From the NCBI GenBank assembly GCA_964653795.1, contig CAZZHO010000017.1, positions 1 through 40,419 on the forward strand: a stretch of DNA of 40,419 bases. The letters run 5' to 3'. The DNA is from JAWPMT01 sp964653795 (GTDB lineage: Bacteria; Bacteroidota; Bacteroidia; Cytophagales; Cyclobacteriaceae). Made by a program: the position numbers and the translations under genes. The notes below the pieces were generated by a model that was given only the letters and a program-made list of their open reading frames with translations, ran no database searches and was not told where the DNA came from. This document shows, piece after piece, positions 16,316 to 24,902 of this stretch (within the stretch, counting starts at the first letter, position 1; each line of letters starts with the position of its first letter).

Positions 16316-17188
16316 ATGCGGCAGCTAAAGATTACACAATCCATCACCAACAGGAGGGAAAGTCATACACTTGAAAAATACTTCACAGAAGTAAGTAATG
16401 TGCCTATGATTACTCCCGATGAGGAAGTGGAGTTGGCAAAGAGGATCAGAGAGGGTGATGAATTGGCTTTAGAAAAACTGGTCAAGGCGAACTTAAGGTT
16501 CGTGGTATCAGTAGCAAAACAATATCAGAACAGAAGCTTGCCTTTGAATGACTTGATCAACGAAGGAAATCTAGGTCTAATCAAGGCAGCAAAGAAATTT
16601 GACGAAACGAAAGGTTTTAAGTTCATCTCCTATGCGGTATGGTGGATCCGACAATCCATCATGCAGGCGCTAGCAGAGCAGTCTCGAATTGTAAGGCTTC
16701 CTATGAACAAATCTGGTGCCATCAACCAGATCAGGAGAGCATACGCAGAGCTTGAGCAACAGTACGAAAGAGAGCCAACTGAAGAGGAATTGGCTGAGAT
16801 TCTTGACATGAAGCCAAATGAAGTGAGAAATACACTTGGCGCTGAAGTGAAGCAAATGTCAATGGATGCTCCATTCGGTGAAGACGAATCCGGATCACTT
16901 CTAGACGTACTTGAAAATGAAACTACTGGCCCGACTGACGCCAACCTTGTTTTCAACGATTCACTGAAAGTTGAGACTATGAGAGCATTGTCTACTTTGA
17001 CAGCTCGAGAAAGAGAAGTAATTATGATGAGCTTCGGTATCGGTCATGACAATCCTTATACGCTTGAGGAAATTGGTGATGCCATGGGGCTAACAAGAGA
17101 AAGAGTAAGACAAATCAGAGAGAAGGCGCTACAAAAACTCAGAGAGCCTGGTAAAAACAGAAGATTGAAGGAATTCTGTGCTAGCTGA
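16316..17188 (+). CDS. rpoD: Primary RNA polymerase sigma factor (SigA/RpoD)
   Basis: This 290-residue sigma-70 starts with the Bacteroidota-typical MRQLKITQSITNRRESHTLE. Region 1.2 follows, then region 2 (LVKANLRFVVSVAKQYQNRS and FISYAVWWIRQSIMQALAEQ for core binding and -10 recognition). Region 3 is next (about 150-215), then region 4 (TLTAREREVIMMSFGIG and YTLEEIGDAMGLTRERVRQI). It lacks region 1.1, as usual in this phylum, where the housekeeping sigma factor is about 287 residues and reads TAnnTTTG promoters. Those motifs occur upstream of this gene and of the operon at 5870. It is monocistronic, with a promoter and terminator at each end. Confidence 0.96.
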   Translation: MRQLKITQSITNRRESHTLEKYFTEVSNVPMITPDEEVELAKRIREGDELALEKLVKANLRFVVSVAKQYQNRSLPLNDLINEGNLGLIKAAKKFDETKGFKFISYAVWWIRQSIMQALAEQSRIVRLPMNKSGAINQIRRAYAELEQQYEREPTEEELAEILDMKPNEVRNTLGAEVKQMSMDAPFGEDESGSLLDVLENETTGPTDANLVFNDSLKVETMRALSTLTAREREVIMMSFGIGHDNPYTLEEIGDAMGLTRERVRQIREKALQKLREPGKNRRLKEFCAS

Positions 17189-17212
17189 TTTGCAAAAGAG
17201 AATTTTTAAATA

Positions 17213-17238
17213 AAGCCCGACGCAAGTTGGGCTTTTTT
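17213..17238. terminator. Bidirectional terminator after rpoD
   Basis: AAGCCCGAC at 17213-17221 pairs with GTTGGGCTT at 17226-17234 around a GCAA tetraloop, followed by a T run. Read backwards it is also followed by T-rich sequence (TTATTT), so it may serve the convergent gene that ends at 17243. Confidence 0.85.
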
Positions 17239-17242
17239 GTTT

Positions 17243-19312
17243 CTAAAGCTTAATCCTTGTTTGAATTGTCAATTCTGAGCGAGTGTTTCCCTCTATAACG
17301 CTTAACCCTGACCCAATTTCACCTTCAACCAGCGCTTCTGCTCCTTGGATAGTTGTTTGAGCATACCTCATCCAGACAGAAACTTTCATATTCATGTTAT
17401 ACTGAAGCAATAAATACCTTCTGGTGCCAGTATCTGAAAGACCAAGAATGGAGAATAGATATAGTGCATTTTTTTCATATAGGTATTGCCGGTTCTCTCC
17501 ATCGTCCGTATCAAAGATGGCCACCCTTCCACTCAACTTCATTTTCCAAAAAGCCAGGTTGATGTCCTGTAGGATCGCAAAACCCTTCGTCCTCACACCT
17601 CCTAACCGAAAATCAGACCCTTGAGCCCTGGTCTTTAGGCTTAGGAATCTATTCAGCTTATAGTCGATATTAAAGACATAGTTACGGCGCTTACCTGTCT
17701 CCAATACATTAAGATTGCTCCCTTCCGGTTGGAAAGTTCTATCCTTGTTCTCCTGCCGGAAGTGAGCAAACATTGTAACAGACCTCAGCGGTTTGTAAGT
17801 CCAACGAGCCAAATACTCCAACCCTTCGGAAGGCGCCTCAGACCTAAAACGCAACCAAGGAAAGCGAAACTTATCGTAATAGAGGGTTAAGACATGCTGC
17901 TTCATAGGTTTGACCTTCAACCCCCAATAGGTACCTATTTCATTGATTATTCTCGACCCTTCACCGAACCCATTCCCGTAAAATGTATGGAAGTCTCTTG
18001 CATAATTTCTATAGACAAAACTGAAATCAACTATTTGCGTCAAGGAAGTGATAAACCCAGCAACCGTGGCTGTCCCACCAGAAGAGGATCGTGCTCCTTC
18101 CCCAAAAAAATTGAAATTCTGCCAGTTTCCCGTCAGATAAATACTATTCAATAGATTATTGTCCCCAGTAAATTCAAACTGATTGTAGTTGTTAGGGCGT
18201 CTTTGAATGGGCCTGCTATAGTTCGTGTATAAAGAAGTAAAACCTATCGAAAAGTCCCTTACTGGATCAAAAGAAACGACCGCACCTGCATTTTGCTCGG
18301 TAATTTGATTTCTCCTCTCCAATTCACTTTCTGTACGATGAAAGCCCGTAGCTTGGATGGAGGTGATGAACTCCTCCAAATTTGCCAGCTGGTCCTCTTC
18401 CTCACTAAAAGTCGTGTCTACCAGAATATTGGCATCTTGTTTCAAACCGGAGTAAAGCGCGGTGACATTTACTTTTCCAAATTCTGCAGTTATGGCTCCT
18501 CCTCTGAAAAAGTTATTCTCTAGGACTGAAGTATAAGGCTTAATACCTGTACTGCTCCTTCTCACGGTATTGATGGTCTCTGCACCCTTCCCCACCCCAA
18601 AACCGGCTCCATACACTAAACCTTGCCCCCATTGGCCTTGAAAGTCCCCTACTATCACTTTCTTAAAGAGACCCCTATTTTCCAACATCACATGTGCCGA
18701 GTAAAAATCAAATCCATCATAGTTTTCAAACCCCAATTCCTCTCCCGCATCCTTCTCAAATGTGAAACCGAAGCTATAATCTCCCTTATGACTTGCCCTG
18801 AATCGACCATACAAGAGATTTTGGTCGCCTGCGAAATCTCCATCACGAAAACCTTTTTGTTCTTCGATCGTTCGCCTGGTGCGCAGAATAAAATACTTAT
18901 TGGGTTCCGCTTTGACTCTCTCCCAGAATGAACGGCTATCATCCAACTCTACCACAGTTACAAATGGCAACATCTTCTGAATGGTGGCCATATCCAAGGA
19001 GGGAATTGTCTGAAGTTCGTAGATGCTGATAAACCTACCATTTTGGTCCCGGTAGTCGACTATCTCCTTTACTTGAGAAGGGTTAAGAACATATAAGGAT
19101 TGCAAATCCTCAGCTGTGGCCCGATTAAGATTCAACGGACTGGTGTATAGCAACAGCAACGATTCATATAGGTCGTCATAATTGATTTCCTCATCCTGAA
19201 ACTCAAAGTATTCTTCAATAAAAGCCTCTAGATCCAGATCCTCTCTGGCTTGTGCCATCAAAAGACTATTGAAAGACAAGATCGATAACAAGAGAAACAG
19301 GCACTTCCTCAT
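17243..19312 (-). CDS. Helix-hairpin-helix domain fused to a large outer-membrane beta-barrel
   Basis: This 689-residue protein has a signal peptide (about 20 residues, ending LMAQ) and an acidic segment (about 22-55). A ComEA-like helix-hairpin-helix region lies at about 60-115 (LNLNRATAEDLQSLYVLNPS, then GRFISIYELQTIPSLD). About 550 residues of alternating strands follow, typical of an outer-membrane barrel, with GDFQGQWGQGLVYGAGFGVG early and ending LTIQTRIKL. I chose the ATG at 19312, which shares its A with the stop of the upstream gene (TGATG), over a TTG at 19315. HHH domains usually bind DNA without sequence preference. The fusion is known in Bacteroidota databases only as an HHH-domain protein without assigned function. 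Confidence 0.85.
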   Translation of the reverse strand: MRKCLFLLLSILSFNSLLMAQAREDLDLEAFIEEYFEFQDEEINYDDLYESLLLLYTSPLNLNRATAEDLQSLYVLNPSQVKEIVDYRDQNGRFISIYELQTIPSLDMATIQKMLPFVTVVELDDSRSFWERVKAEPNKYFILRTRRTIEEQKGFRDGDFAGDQNLLYGRFRASHKGDYSFGFTFEKDAGEELGFENYDGFDFYSAHVMLENRGLFKKVIVGDFQGQWGQGLVYGAGFGVGKGAETINTVRRSSTGIKPYTSVLENNFFRGGAITAEFGKVNVTALYSGLKQDANILVDTTFSEEEDQLANLEEFITSIQATGFHRTESELERRNQITEQNAGAVVSFDPVRDFSIGFTSLYTNYSRPIQRRPNNYNQFEFTGDNNLLNSIYLTGNWQNFNFFGEGARSSSGGTATVAGFITSLTQIVDFSFVYRNYARDFHTFYGNGFGEGSRIINEIGTYWGLKVKPMKQHVLTLYYDKFRFPWLRFRSEAPSEGLEYLARWTYKPLRSVTMFAHFRQENKDRTFQPEGSNLNVLETGKRRNYVFNIDYKLNRFLSLKTRAQGSDFRLGGVRTKGFAILQDINLAFWKMKLSGRVAIFDTDDGENRQYLYEKNALYLFSILGLSDTGTRRYLLLQYNMNMKVSVWMRYAQTTIQGAEALVEGEIGSGLSVIEGNTRSELTIQTRIKL

Positions 19313-20121
19313 CAATCTTTTCTTAAAAAGTATTGAAGAGAAAACTCATGAATAGAGCCTAAATCTGTCTGGTCATTGAAAGCATAATCCAAACCAAATT
19401 GCTTCCATTTGGTACCTGCACCGAAAGCAGCTTTGAATGGATTAGTACTAATCCCGGTTCTCAACCAAACACTTTGAACAATCTCATATTCCAAACCAAT
19501 CTTGACCACTTCATCAAAGTCAAGATCCTTTTGTATCTCTCCAATTAGCATTACTGACTTGACGGGCTGATACAATACCCCAGCCTTAATAACGGTGGGA
19601 ATAGTTTCTTGCTCATTCAATTTTGCCTGATTGATATTATAGGCATGTCCCGAAAACTTGAGTTGATCAGTGATGGTAGCAATGCCTCCGAACTCCAGAA
19701 CTAAGGATCTGGTAGTACCTAAGGATTCAATAGATGCCTGTACAACATCAAGTGCCAAACCCAGGGAGACCCAATCAATTGTATTCGCAACCGCGAATTT
19801 CATCTGCTGCTGATTGAAAAGCTCGTCGCCAAAACGATAGAAGGAAACCCCAACGTTAAAGGAGTTGGTCTTTTGAACGTACGCACCTCCTACCACCTGA
19901 AACTCGGAAACACCAAACCGATTCTGATAGCTAATCATAGCGGTTGAGCTGGAGATTCCAGCCATTCCGGCAATGTTGTTATAGATAGACCAGCTGTCCT
20001 CAATGGTTGCAGAAGCACCTGCCAAAGCACTATTGCGAGCTCCAAGATTAAAGTCACCATCCTGGGCACTTAGGCTTATACATAATACAATCAGAAGGGC
20101 GAGAATGAGAGCTAACCTCAT
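19312..20121 (-). CDS. PorV/PorQ-like outer-membrane barrel protein
   Basis: From ATG 20121 this is a protein of about 269 residues with a signal peptide (MRLALILALLIVLCISLSAQ). An ATG six codons upstream is less suitable because it puts charged and aromatic residues before the signal. The mature start (NLGARNSALAGASATIEDSW, then SIYNNIAGMAG) is the signature of the PorV/PorQ group of FadL-like barrels, and the end (FSLQYFLRKD) is a barrel strand. Known members work with the type IX secretion system, but this short protein is not clearly PorV itself. Its stop overlaps the HHH-barrel start by one base, so the two are coupled. Confidence 0.8.
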   Translation of the reverse strand: MRLALILALLIVLCISLSAQDGDFNLGARNSALAGASATIEDSWSIYNNIAGMAGISSSTAMISYQNRFGVSEFQVVGGAYVQKTNSFNVGVSFYRFGDELFNQQQMKFAVANTIDWVSLGLALDVVQASIESLGTTRSLVLEFGGIATITDQLKFSGHAYNINQAKLNEQETIPTVIKAGVLYQPVKSVMLIGEIQKDLDFDEVVKIGLEYEIVQSVWLRTGISTNPFKAAFGAGTKWKQFGLDYAFNDQTDLGSIHEFSLQYFLRKD

Positions 20122-20201
20122 TCTAGAAAAGTAAACCATTTCATGAAAACCTTACAACTTATGTATGTTACGATTGAAAGAATTACGTTAGCAGTAGGAC
20201 T

Positions 20202-20810
20202 ATGAAATCAATTACTGTTTTGTATCTGGGGCTCCTCCCTTTGTTTTCTTATTCTCAAAGTGATACGCTTTTTTATCAGGATGGTCAGGTTAAGGTCATT
20301 ATTGAACAGAAGGATTTTGGCGTTTTTAAAACACATTTTTACCCTTCAGGTAATATAAGCGCCAAACTATCGTACCAGGATGGGCTATTAAGTGGTTTAC
20401 AAGAGTATTTCCATCCTAATGGCCAGCTCTCAGCGTCAGAAAATTGGACAGCAGACCTCCAAGAAGACTCCTCTTCTTATTTCTACCCAAATGGTGCTCT
20501 TGAAAAAAAAGGACTATTCGGCGAAGGGCTATATCAAGGTCAGTGGGTGTTTGGATATGAAAACGGCGAGATCAAAAGGAACGGAGAATATCAGGACGGT
20601 TTACCTCATGGAAAGTGGATATTCTATTTTGAAAGTGGTGAACTGTGGCAAACCGGTGAATTTTCAGAAGGCAAAGAGTCTGGTCTTTGGACCTTCTATG
20701 AAAATGGTAATAAGATCTATGAAGGCAGTTTCGAAAACGGCGATAGAATAGGGCAATGGTTCAAATTTAACAGAAAAGGAAACCGAAAACCCTGGAAGAG
20801 GTTCAAATAA
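20202..20810 (+). CDS. Secreted MORN-variant (YwqK-like) repeat protein
   Basis: This 202-residue protein has a signal peptide (about 18 residues, ending FSYS). Seven or so MORN-variant repeats follow, for example FYPSGNISAKLSYQDGLLSG, FHPNGQLSASENWTADLQED, YENGEIKRNGEYQDGLPHG and FESGELWQTGEFSEGKESG. The repeats run almost to the end. It is divergent from the PorV-like gene, with about 80 bases between starts, and convergent with clpC. It is related in type to the protein at 8599 but more regular. Function is unknown; a toxin-antitoxin role is unlikely for an exported lone gene. Confidence 0.82.
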   Translation: MKSITVLYLGLLPLFSYSQSDTLFYQDGQVKVIIEQKDFGVFKTHFYPSGNISAKLSYQDGLLSGLQEYFHPNGQLSASENWTADLQEDSSSYFYPNGALEKKGLFGEGLYQGQWVFGYENGEIKRNGEYQDGLPHGKWIFYFESGELWQTGEFSEGKESGLWTFYENGNKIYEGSFENGDRIGQWFKFNRKGNRKPWKRFK

Positions 20811-20812
20811 AA

Positions 20813-20837
20813 AAACCTCCGTTTACATCAGAGGCTT
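20813..20837 (-). terminator. Terminator of clpC, possibly shared
   Basis: AAACCTC at 20813-20819 pairs with GAGGCTT at 20831-20837, best on the minus strand where the mismatch becomes G-U. A run of T follows on that strand. It lies between the convergent stops of the MORN gene and clpC. Confidence 0.7.
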
Positions 20838-20863
20838 TTCAAATATTTAGTATTTCAAAAGGA

Positions 20864-23410
20864 TTACTCCTTTTCCTTTTTCTCTTTTCCTTTTCGCTTT
20901 TTCAATTTTATGGTGAGCTCTTCAGACTTACCATCCCAGTCAGCTAGGATAGTATCTCCTTCCTGCACTTCACCTTTCAAAATCTCTTCGGCAACCGGAT
21001 CCTCCAAATACTTCTGGATAGCCCTGTTTAAAGGTCTCGCGCCATATTGAGGATCATATCCCTTATCAGAAAGGAAGTCTTTTGCCTTTTCTGTGAGATC
21101 AATCAAGTAACCTAAGTCAATGATTCTCTTGAATAGCTTATCGAGAGACAGATCAATAATTTTATGAATATGTTCTCTCTCAAGACTATTGAAGACAATT
21201 ACATCATCCAATCTGTTTAGGAATTCAGGACTAAACGCTTTCTTCAATGCATTTTGGATGGTAGACTTCATCAACTCATCCATATTATCTCGTTTAGCCT
21301 GAGTCGCAAACCCTATGCCTGCACCGAAATCCTTCAAATCCCTAACTCCAATATTGGAAGTCATGATGATGATCGTATTCCTAAAATCAACTCTCCTACC
21401 CAATCCGTCCGTCAGGATTCCATCATCCAGAACTTGAAGCAGAATATTGAATACATCAGGGTGAGCTTTCTCGATCTCATCTAGTAAGACTACCGAGTAA
21501 GGCTTTCTACGAACTTTCTCAGTCAGCTGTCCACCTTCTTCATAACCTACGTAGCCCGGAGGCGCTCCAACCAGTCTGCTGACGGAGAACTTCTCCATAT
21601 ACTCACTCATATCGATTCTTACAAGAGAATCGTCCTTATCAAATAAATATCCAGCTAACACTTTAGCCATCTCGGTCTTACCAACACCGGTAGGACCCAA
21701 GAACACGAAAGTTCCGATTGGCTTCTTAGGATCTTTTAGCCCAACCCTGGTCCGCTGAATGGCTTTGGTAAGCTTTTCAACTGCTTCTTGCTGGCCAATT
21801 ACCTTGTCTCCAAGCTCCTGCTTCATATTCAGCAGCTTCTCTCCTTCTTTCTGAGCAATTCGCTTGGTAGGGATACCCGTCATCATAGCGATAACTTCCG
21901 CTACATTATCCTCATTTACCTCATACCTTCTGGTCTTGGTCTCTTCTTCCCACTTCGCTTTTTCCTCTTCAAGCTGTGCAATTAGCTTCTTCTCCTTATC
22001 ACGAAGCTGAGCAGCTTCTTCATACTTCTGGCTTTTTACAACCCGATTCTTTTCTTTCTTCACATCTTCAATGCTATCCTCCAGAGAAATAACTTTTTCC
22101 GGAACATTGATGTTATTAATGTGAACCCTAGCTCCAGCTTCATCCAGTACGTCTATGGCCTTGTCTGGAAGGAATCTATCACTGATGTATCTATCGGATA
22201 ACTGAACACAAGCAGCTACAGCCTCTTCGGTGTAGTTGACATGATGATGATCCTCGTACTTATCCTTGATATTCTCCAATATTTGGACAGTCTCTTCAGG
22301 AGTAGTAGCGTCCACCATTACCATCTGAAAACGTCGCGCTAAAGCACCGTCCTTCTCGATATATTGTCTGTACTCATCAAGCGTGGTTGCTCCGATACAT
22401 TGGATTTCTCCTCTAGCCAAAGCAGGCTTGAACATATTTGAAGCGTCAAGGGAGCCAGATGCTCCTCCTGCTCCTACAATTGTGTGAAGCTCATCGATGA
22501 ATAAGATTACGTCCGGAGACTTCTCGATCTCATTCATTACTGCCTTCATTCTCTCCTCAAACTGGCCCCGATACTTAGTACCCGCCACAAGTGATGCTAA
22601 ATCCAAGGTAACTACCCTTTTGCCGAACAATACCCTAGAAACTTTCTTTTGCACAATCCTTAAGGCTAAACCTTCTGCAATGGCCGTTTTACCAACACCT
22701 GGCTCACCAATAAGAATTGGATTATTTTTCTTCCTACGACTCAGGATCTGAGCGACTCTTTCAATCTCTTTCTCTCTCCCAACTATTGGGTCAAGTTTAT
22801 CCTCCTCCGCAAGCTTGGTAAGATCTCTACCGAAGTTATCAAGGACCGGAGTTCTACTCTTCTCATTGCCTTTAGTAGTCTCGCGACCTGAAGATCCGGA
22901 AGAACCACTACCTCCAAATATCCTTCCAGACTCATCATCCGGATCATCAGTTTCAGAACTGGCCATTGGATTCTCAGTTTGGTACTCTAAAAGCTCTTTC
23001 ACCACATCGTATGCCACTTCAAACTTATCTAATATTTGTGTCGCTAAATTGTCTTCATCCCGAAGGATGGAAAGGAGTAAATGCTCAGTTCCTATCAACT
23101 GGCTTTTAAAAATTTTTGCTTCTAAATAGGTAATCTTCAGTACCTTCTCAGATTGCCTGGTAAGAGGAATATTGGCCAGGTTCTTCACATTAGAAGTTGC
23201 AGTTCCTTTGGTTGCTTGCTCTATAGAAGTACGAAGCTCCTGCAAAGAAACTCCTAACTTCTTCAGAAGGCTTACAGCAATACCCTCACCCTCACGAATC
23301 ATGCCCAACAATAGGTGCTCCGTGCCTATATAATCGTGTCCTAACCTCAAAGCTTCCTCCCTGCTTAAGGATATGACCTCTTTAACTCTATTTGAAAATT
23401 TTGCTTCCAT
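20864..23410 (-). CDS. clpC: ATP-dependent Clp protease ATPase subunit ClpC
   Basis: This 848-residue AAA+ unfoldase has two N-terminal Clp repeats (about 3-65 and 78-140). A Ser/Gly linker follows (about 165-180, GGSGSSGSSG). AAA+ domain 1 has Walker A GEPGVGKT at 235-242 and Walker B ILFIDE at about 302-307. A UVR-type middle domain lies at about 450-485 (KYEEAAQLRDKEKKLIAQLE). AAA+ domain 2 has GPTGVGKT at 572-579 and VVLLDEIE near 645. The IGF tripeptide after GVRDLKDFGAG is the ClpP-docking loop. It unfolds proteins for ClpP in the cytoplasm. The UVR-containing middle region separates it from ClpB, which has a longer coiled coil, and from ClpA. ClpP is not in the window. Confidence 0.95.
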   Translation of the reverse strand: MEAKFSNRVKEVISLSREEALRLGHDYIGTEHLLLGMIREGEGIAVSLLKKLGVSLQELRTSIEQATKGTATSNVKNLANIPLTRQSEKVLKITYLEAKIFKSQLIGTEHLLLSILRDEDNLATQILDKFEVAYDVVKELLEYQTENPMASSETDDPDDESGRIFGGSGSSGSSGRETTKGNEKSRTPVLDNFGRDLTKLAEEDKLDPIVGREKEIERVAQILSRRKKNNPILIGEPGVGKTAIAEGLALRIVQKKVSRVLFGKRVVTLDLASLVAGTKYRGQFEERMKAVMNEIEKSPDVILFIDELHTIVGAGGASGSLDASNMFKPALARGEIQCIGATTLDEYRQYIEKDGALARRFQMVMVDATTPEETVQILENIKDKYEDHHHVNYTEEAVAACVQLSDRYISDRFLPDKAIDVLDEAGARVHINNINVPEKVISLEDSIEDVKKEKNRVVKSQKYEEAAQLRDKEKKLIAQLEEEKAKWEEETKTRRYEVNEDNVAEVIAMMTGIPTKRIAQKEGEKLLNMKQELGDKVIGQQEAVEKLTKAIQRTRVGLKDPKKPIGTFVFLGPTGVGKTEMAKVLAGYLFDKDDSLVRIDMSEYMEKFSVSRLVGAPPGYVGYEEGGQLTEKVRRKPYSVVLLDEIEKAHPDVFNILLQVLDDGILTDGLGRRVDFRNTIIIMTSNIGVRDLKDFGAGIGFATQAKRDNMDELMKSTIQNALKKAFSPEFLNRLDDVIVFNSLEREHIHKIIDLSLDKLFKRIIDLGYLIDLTEKAKDFLSDKGYDPQYGARPLNRAIQKYLEDPVAEEILKGEVQEGDTILADWDGKSEELTIKLKKRKGKEKKEKE

Positions 23411-23516
23411 TCAGAATATGGATTTGCTACCGCTTAATCTTATAAAATTATACCTTATTCGCCTCAATTGCTATCGAAAGGTCCGTATAAAACACGAGGT
23501 TTTTCAGAATTGTTCG

Positions 23517-24146
23517 TCAATCAATCAGAGCCTGTCGGGAGATGTAACTTCCGGCTTCGGGCCCCAACGAAAACAGCAGATCAAGAATTGATAAACCTGG
23601 GACAAATTCTTTGCCAAAGTTTTGAAAGTATGATTCTAAGTTACCCAGGAATAATTTGAAAAAGTCCTTTTTTGGATGAACTACATCCCTGAGGTCTTGA
23701 ATGGGAAGTTCCACGGGATCGATGTAATGCTGAGTGTATTTTGGTGACCTGACAGTTTGTACGCAACTAAGACAGATTGTCATTGTCTCGACCGTCAAAT
23801 CCTGCAAGTACCGGTACTTTTTCTGTAACACTGGTTGAAAAAGTGGAAAATAGTGATCAAAAAACGGTGATTTCGCGTAGGAAGATTGAATAGCTCTCAA
23901 ATGACGGATATTCCAGGGTTCAGCATAATCAATCGTTACTTCTGAAAATGGAGTTCTGTTACCAAAGTTCACTGGAACTACCAGATTCAAGGGGCCATTA
24001 GCTCCTAAAATTGTTGTACGATTTCTGTAGGTCTGCTTGACGAAATGTTGCTGAACTTCTAACAATAAATCTTCAGAACTTGACATCAAAGCATAATAGG
24101 CCACATTCCCAAAGTATTGAGGTTCGATTAGTAAAATACGACTCAT
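23517..24146 (-). CDS. WbqC-family protein
   Basis: Starting at ATG 24146, this is a 209-residue protein with the WbqC pattern: LLIEPQYFGNVAYYALM at the start, KQTYRNRTTILGANGPLNLV, VPVNFGNRTPFSEVTIDY, WNIRHLRAIQSSYAKSPFFD and FQPVLQKKYRYLQDLTVETM. WbqC-like proteins are found in O-antigen clusters of some bacteria and as lone genes in Bacteroidota; their reaction is not settled. An ATG seven codons upstream exists but lies inside the preceding gene. The chosen start is four bases after the stop of the sua5-like gene, so the two form an operon. Confidence 0.85.
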   Translation of the reverse strand: MSRILLIEPQYFGNVAYYALMSSSEDLLLEVQQHFVKQTYRNRTTILGANGPLNLVVPVNFGNRTPFSEVTIDYAEPWNIRHLRAIQSSYAKSPFFDHYFPLFQPVLQKKYRYLQDLTVETMTICLSCVQTVRSPKYTQHYIDPVELPIQDLRDVVHPKKDFFKLFLGNLESYFQNFGKEFVPGLSILDLLFSLGPEAGSYISRQALID

Positions 24147-24150
24147 ACAA

Positions 24151-24777
24151 TCAATACAACTCTTCAATCAAGCCCAACCCTTCCCGTACAACAATGGGTT
24201 CGTCTTCAGTACAATCAATAACAGTACTTGGGACCAAATTACCGTTTCCTCCATCTATGACTATGTCTACCTGACGTCCAAACTTCTCCATAATTAACTC
24301 AGGATCCGTCGAATACTCCAAAATCTCATCTTCATCGTGAATCGATGAGGTAATAATCGGATTCCCCAAAGCAGCAACTATCTCTCTAGGTATATTATTG
24401 TCAGGCACTCGGATACCAACCGTTTTCTTCCTGGTATTCAAAATTTTCGGCACTTTACTACTTGCCTGCAAAATGAAAGTAAAGGGCCCAGGCAACCCTT
24501 TCTTCATCATTTTAAATATGGGCGTGGAAACATGCTTTGTGTATTCTGAAAGATGACTTAAGTCCTCACATATAAAAGACAAATTCAATCCTTTTCCCTT
24601 TATCCCTTTTATCTGCCTTACCCTTTCCAAGGCCTTGGAATTGAATATATCACAACCCAAACCATAAACAGTATCCGTTGGATAAATAATAACAGCTCCA
24701 TTACTCAGTCGCTGGGCGATATCCCTAATCTTCTTAGGATCAGGGTTTTCAGGATATAATTTGATCAACTCCGCCAT
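24151..24777 (-). CDS. Threonylcarbamoyl-AMP synthase family protein (Sua5/YciO/YrdC)
   Basis: This 208-residue protein consists of the YrdC domain only. It has the family opening GAVIIYPTDTVYGLGCDIFN, then VRQIKGIKGKGLNLSFIC and GPFTFILQ. Strand TVGIRVPDNNIPREIVAALG follows, then the end VDIVIDGGNGNLVPSTVIDC. YrdC/Sua5 enzymes make threonylcarbamoyl-AMP from threonine, bicarbonate and ATP for the t6A modification of ANN-decoding tRNAs. The substituted KGKGLNLSF, in place of the usual K-R-P-x-x-x-P, looks closer to the YciO subgroup, so the exact activity is less sure than the fold. It is the first gene of the sua5-wbqC pair and divergent from mltG. Confidence 0.85.
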   Translation of the reverse strand: MAELIKLYPENPDPKKIRDIAQRLSNGAVIIYPTDTVYGLGCDIFNSKALERVRQIKGIKGKGLNLSFICEDLSHLSEYTKHVSTPIFKMMKKGLPGPFTFILQASSKVPKILNTRKKTVGIRVPDNNIPREIVAALGNPIITSSIHDEDEILEYSTDPELIMEKFGRQVDIVIDGGNGNLVPSTVIDCTEDEPIVVREGLGLIEELY

Positions 24778-24902
24778 AAGTACGATGCAAAATTACCGCT
24801 TAAAAGACTAGCGCTACTGATTGGACTTAATGCAAGTCAGGTATTTTAACCTAGCTAGAAAGCACTTCGTTATAAACTTCAAGTTTCGCTTAATTTCGCC
24901 CC

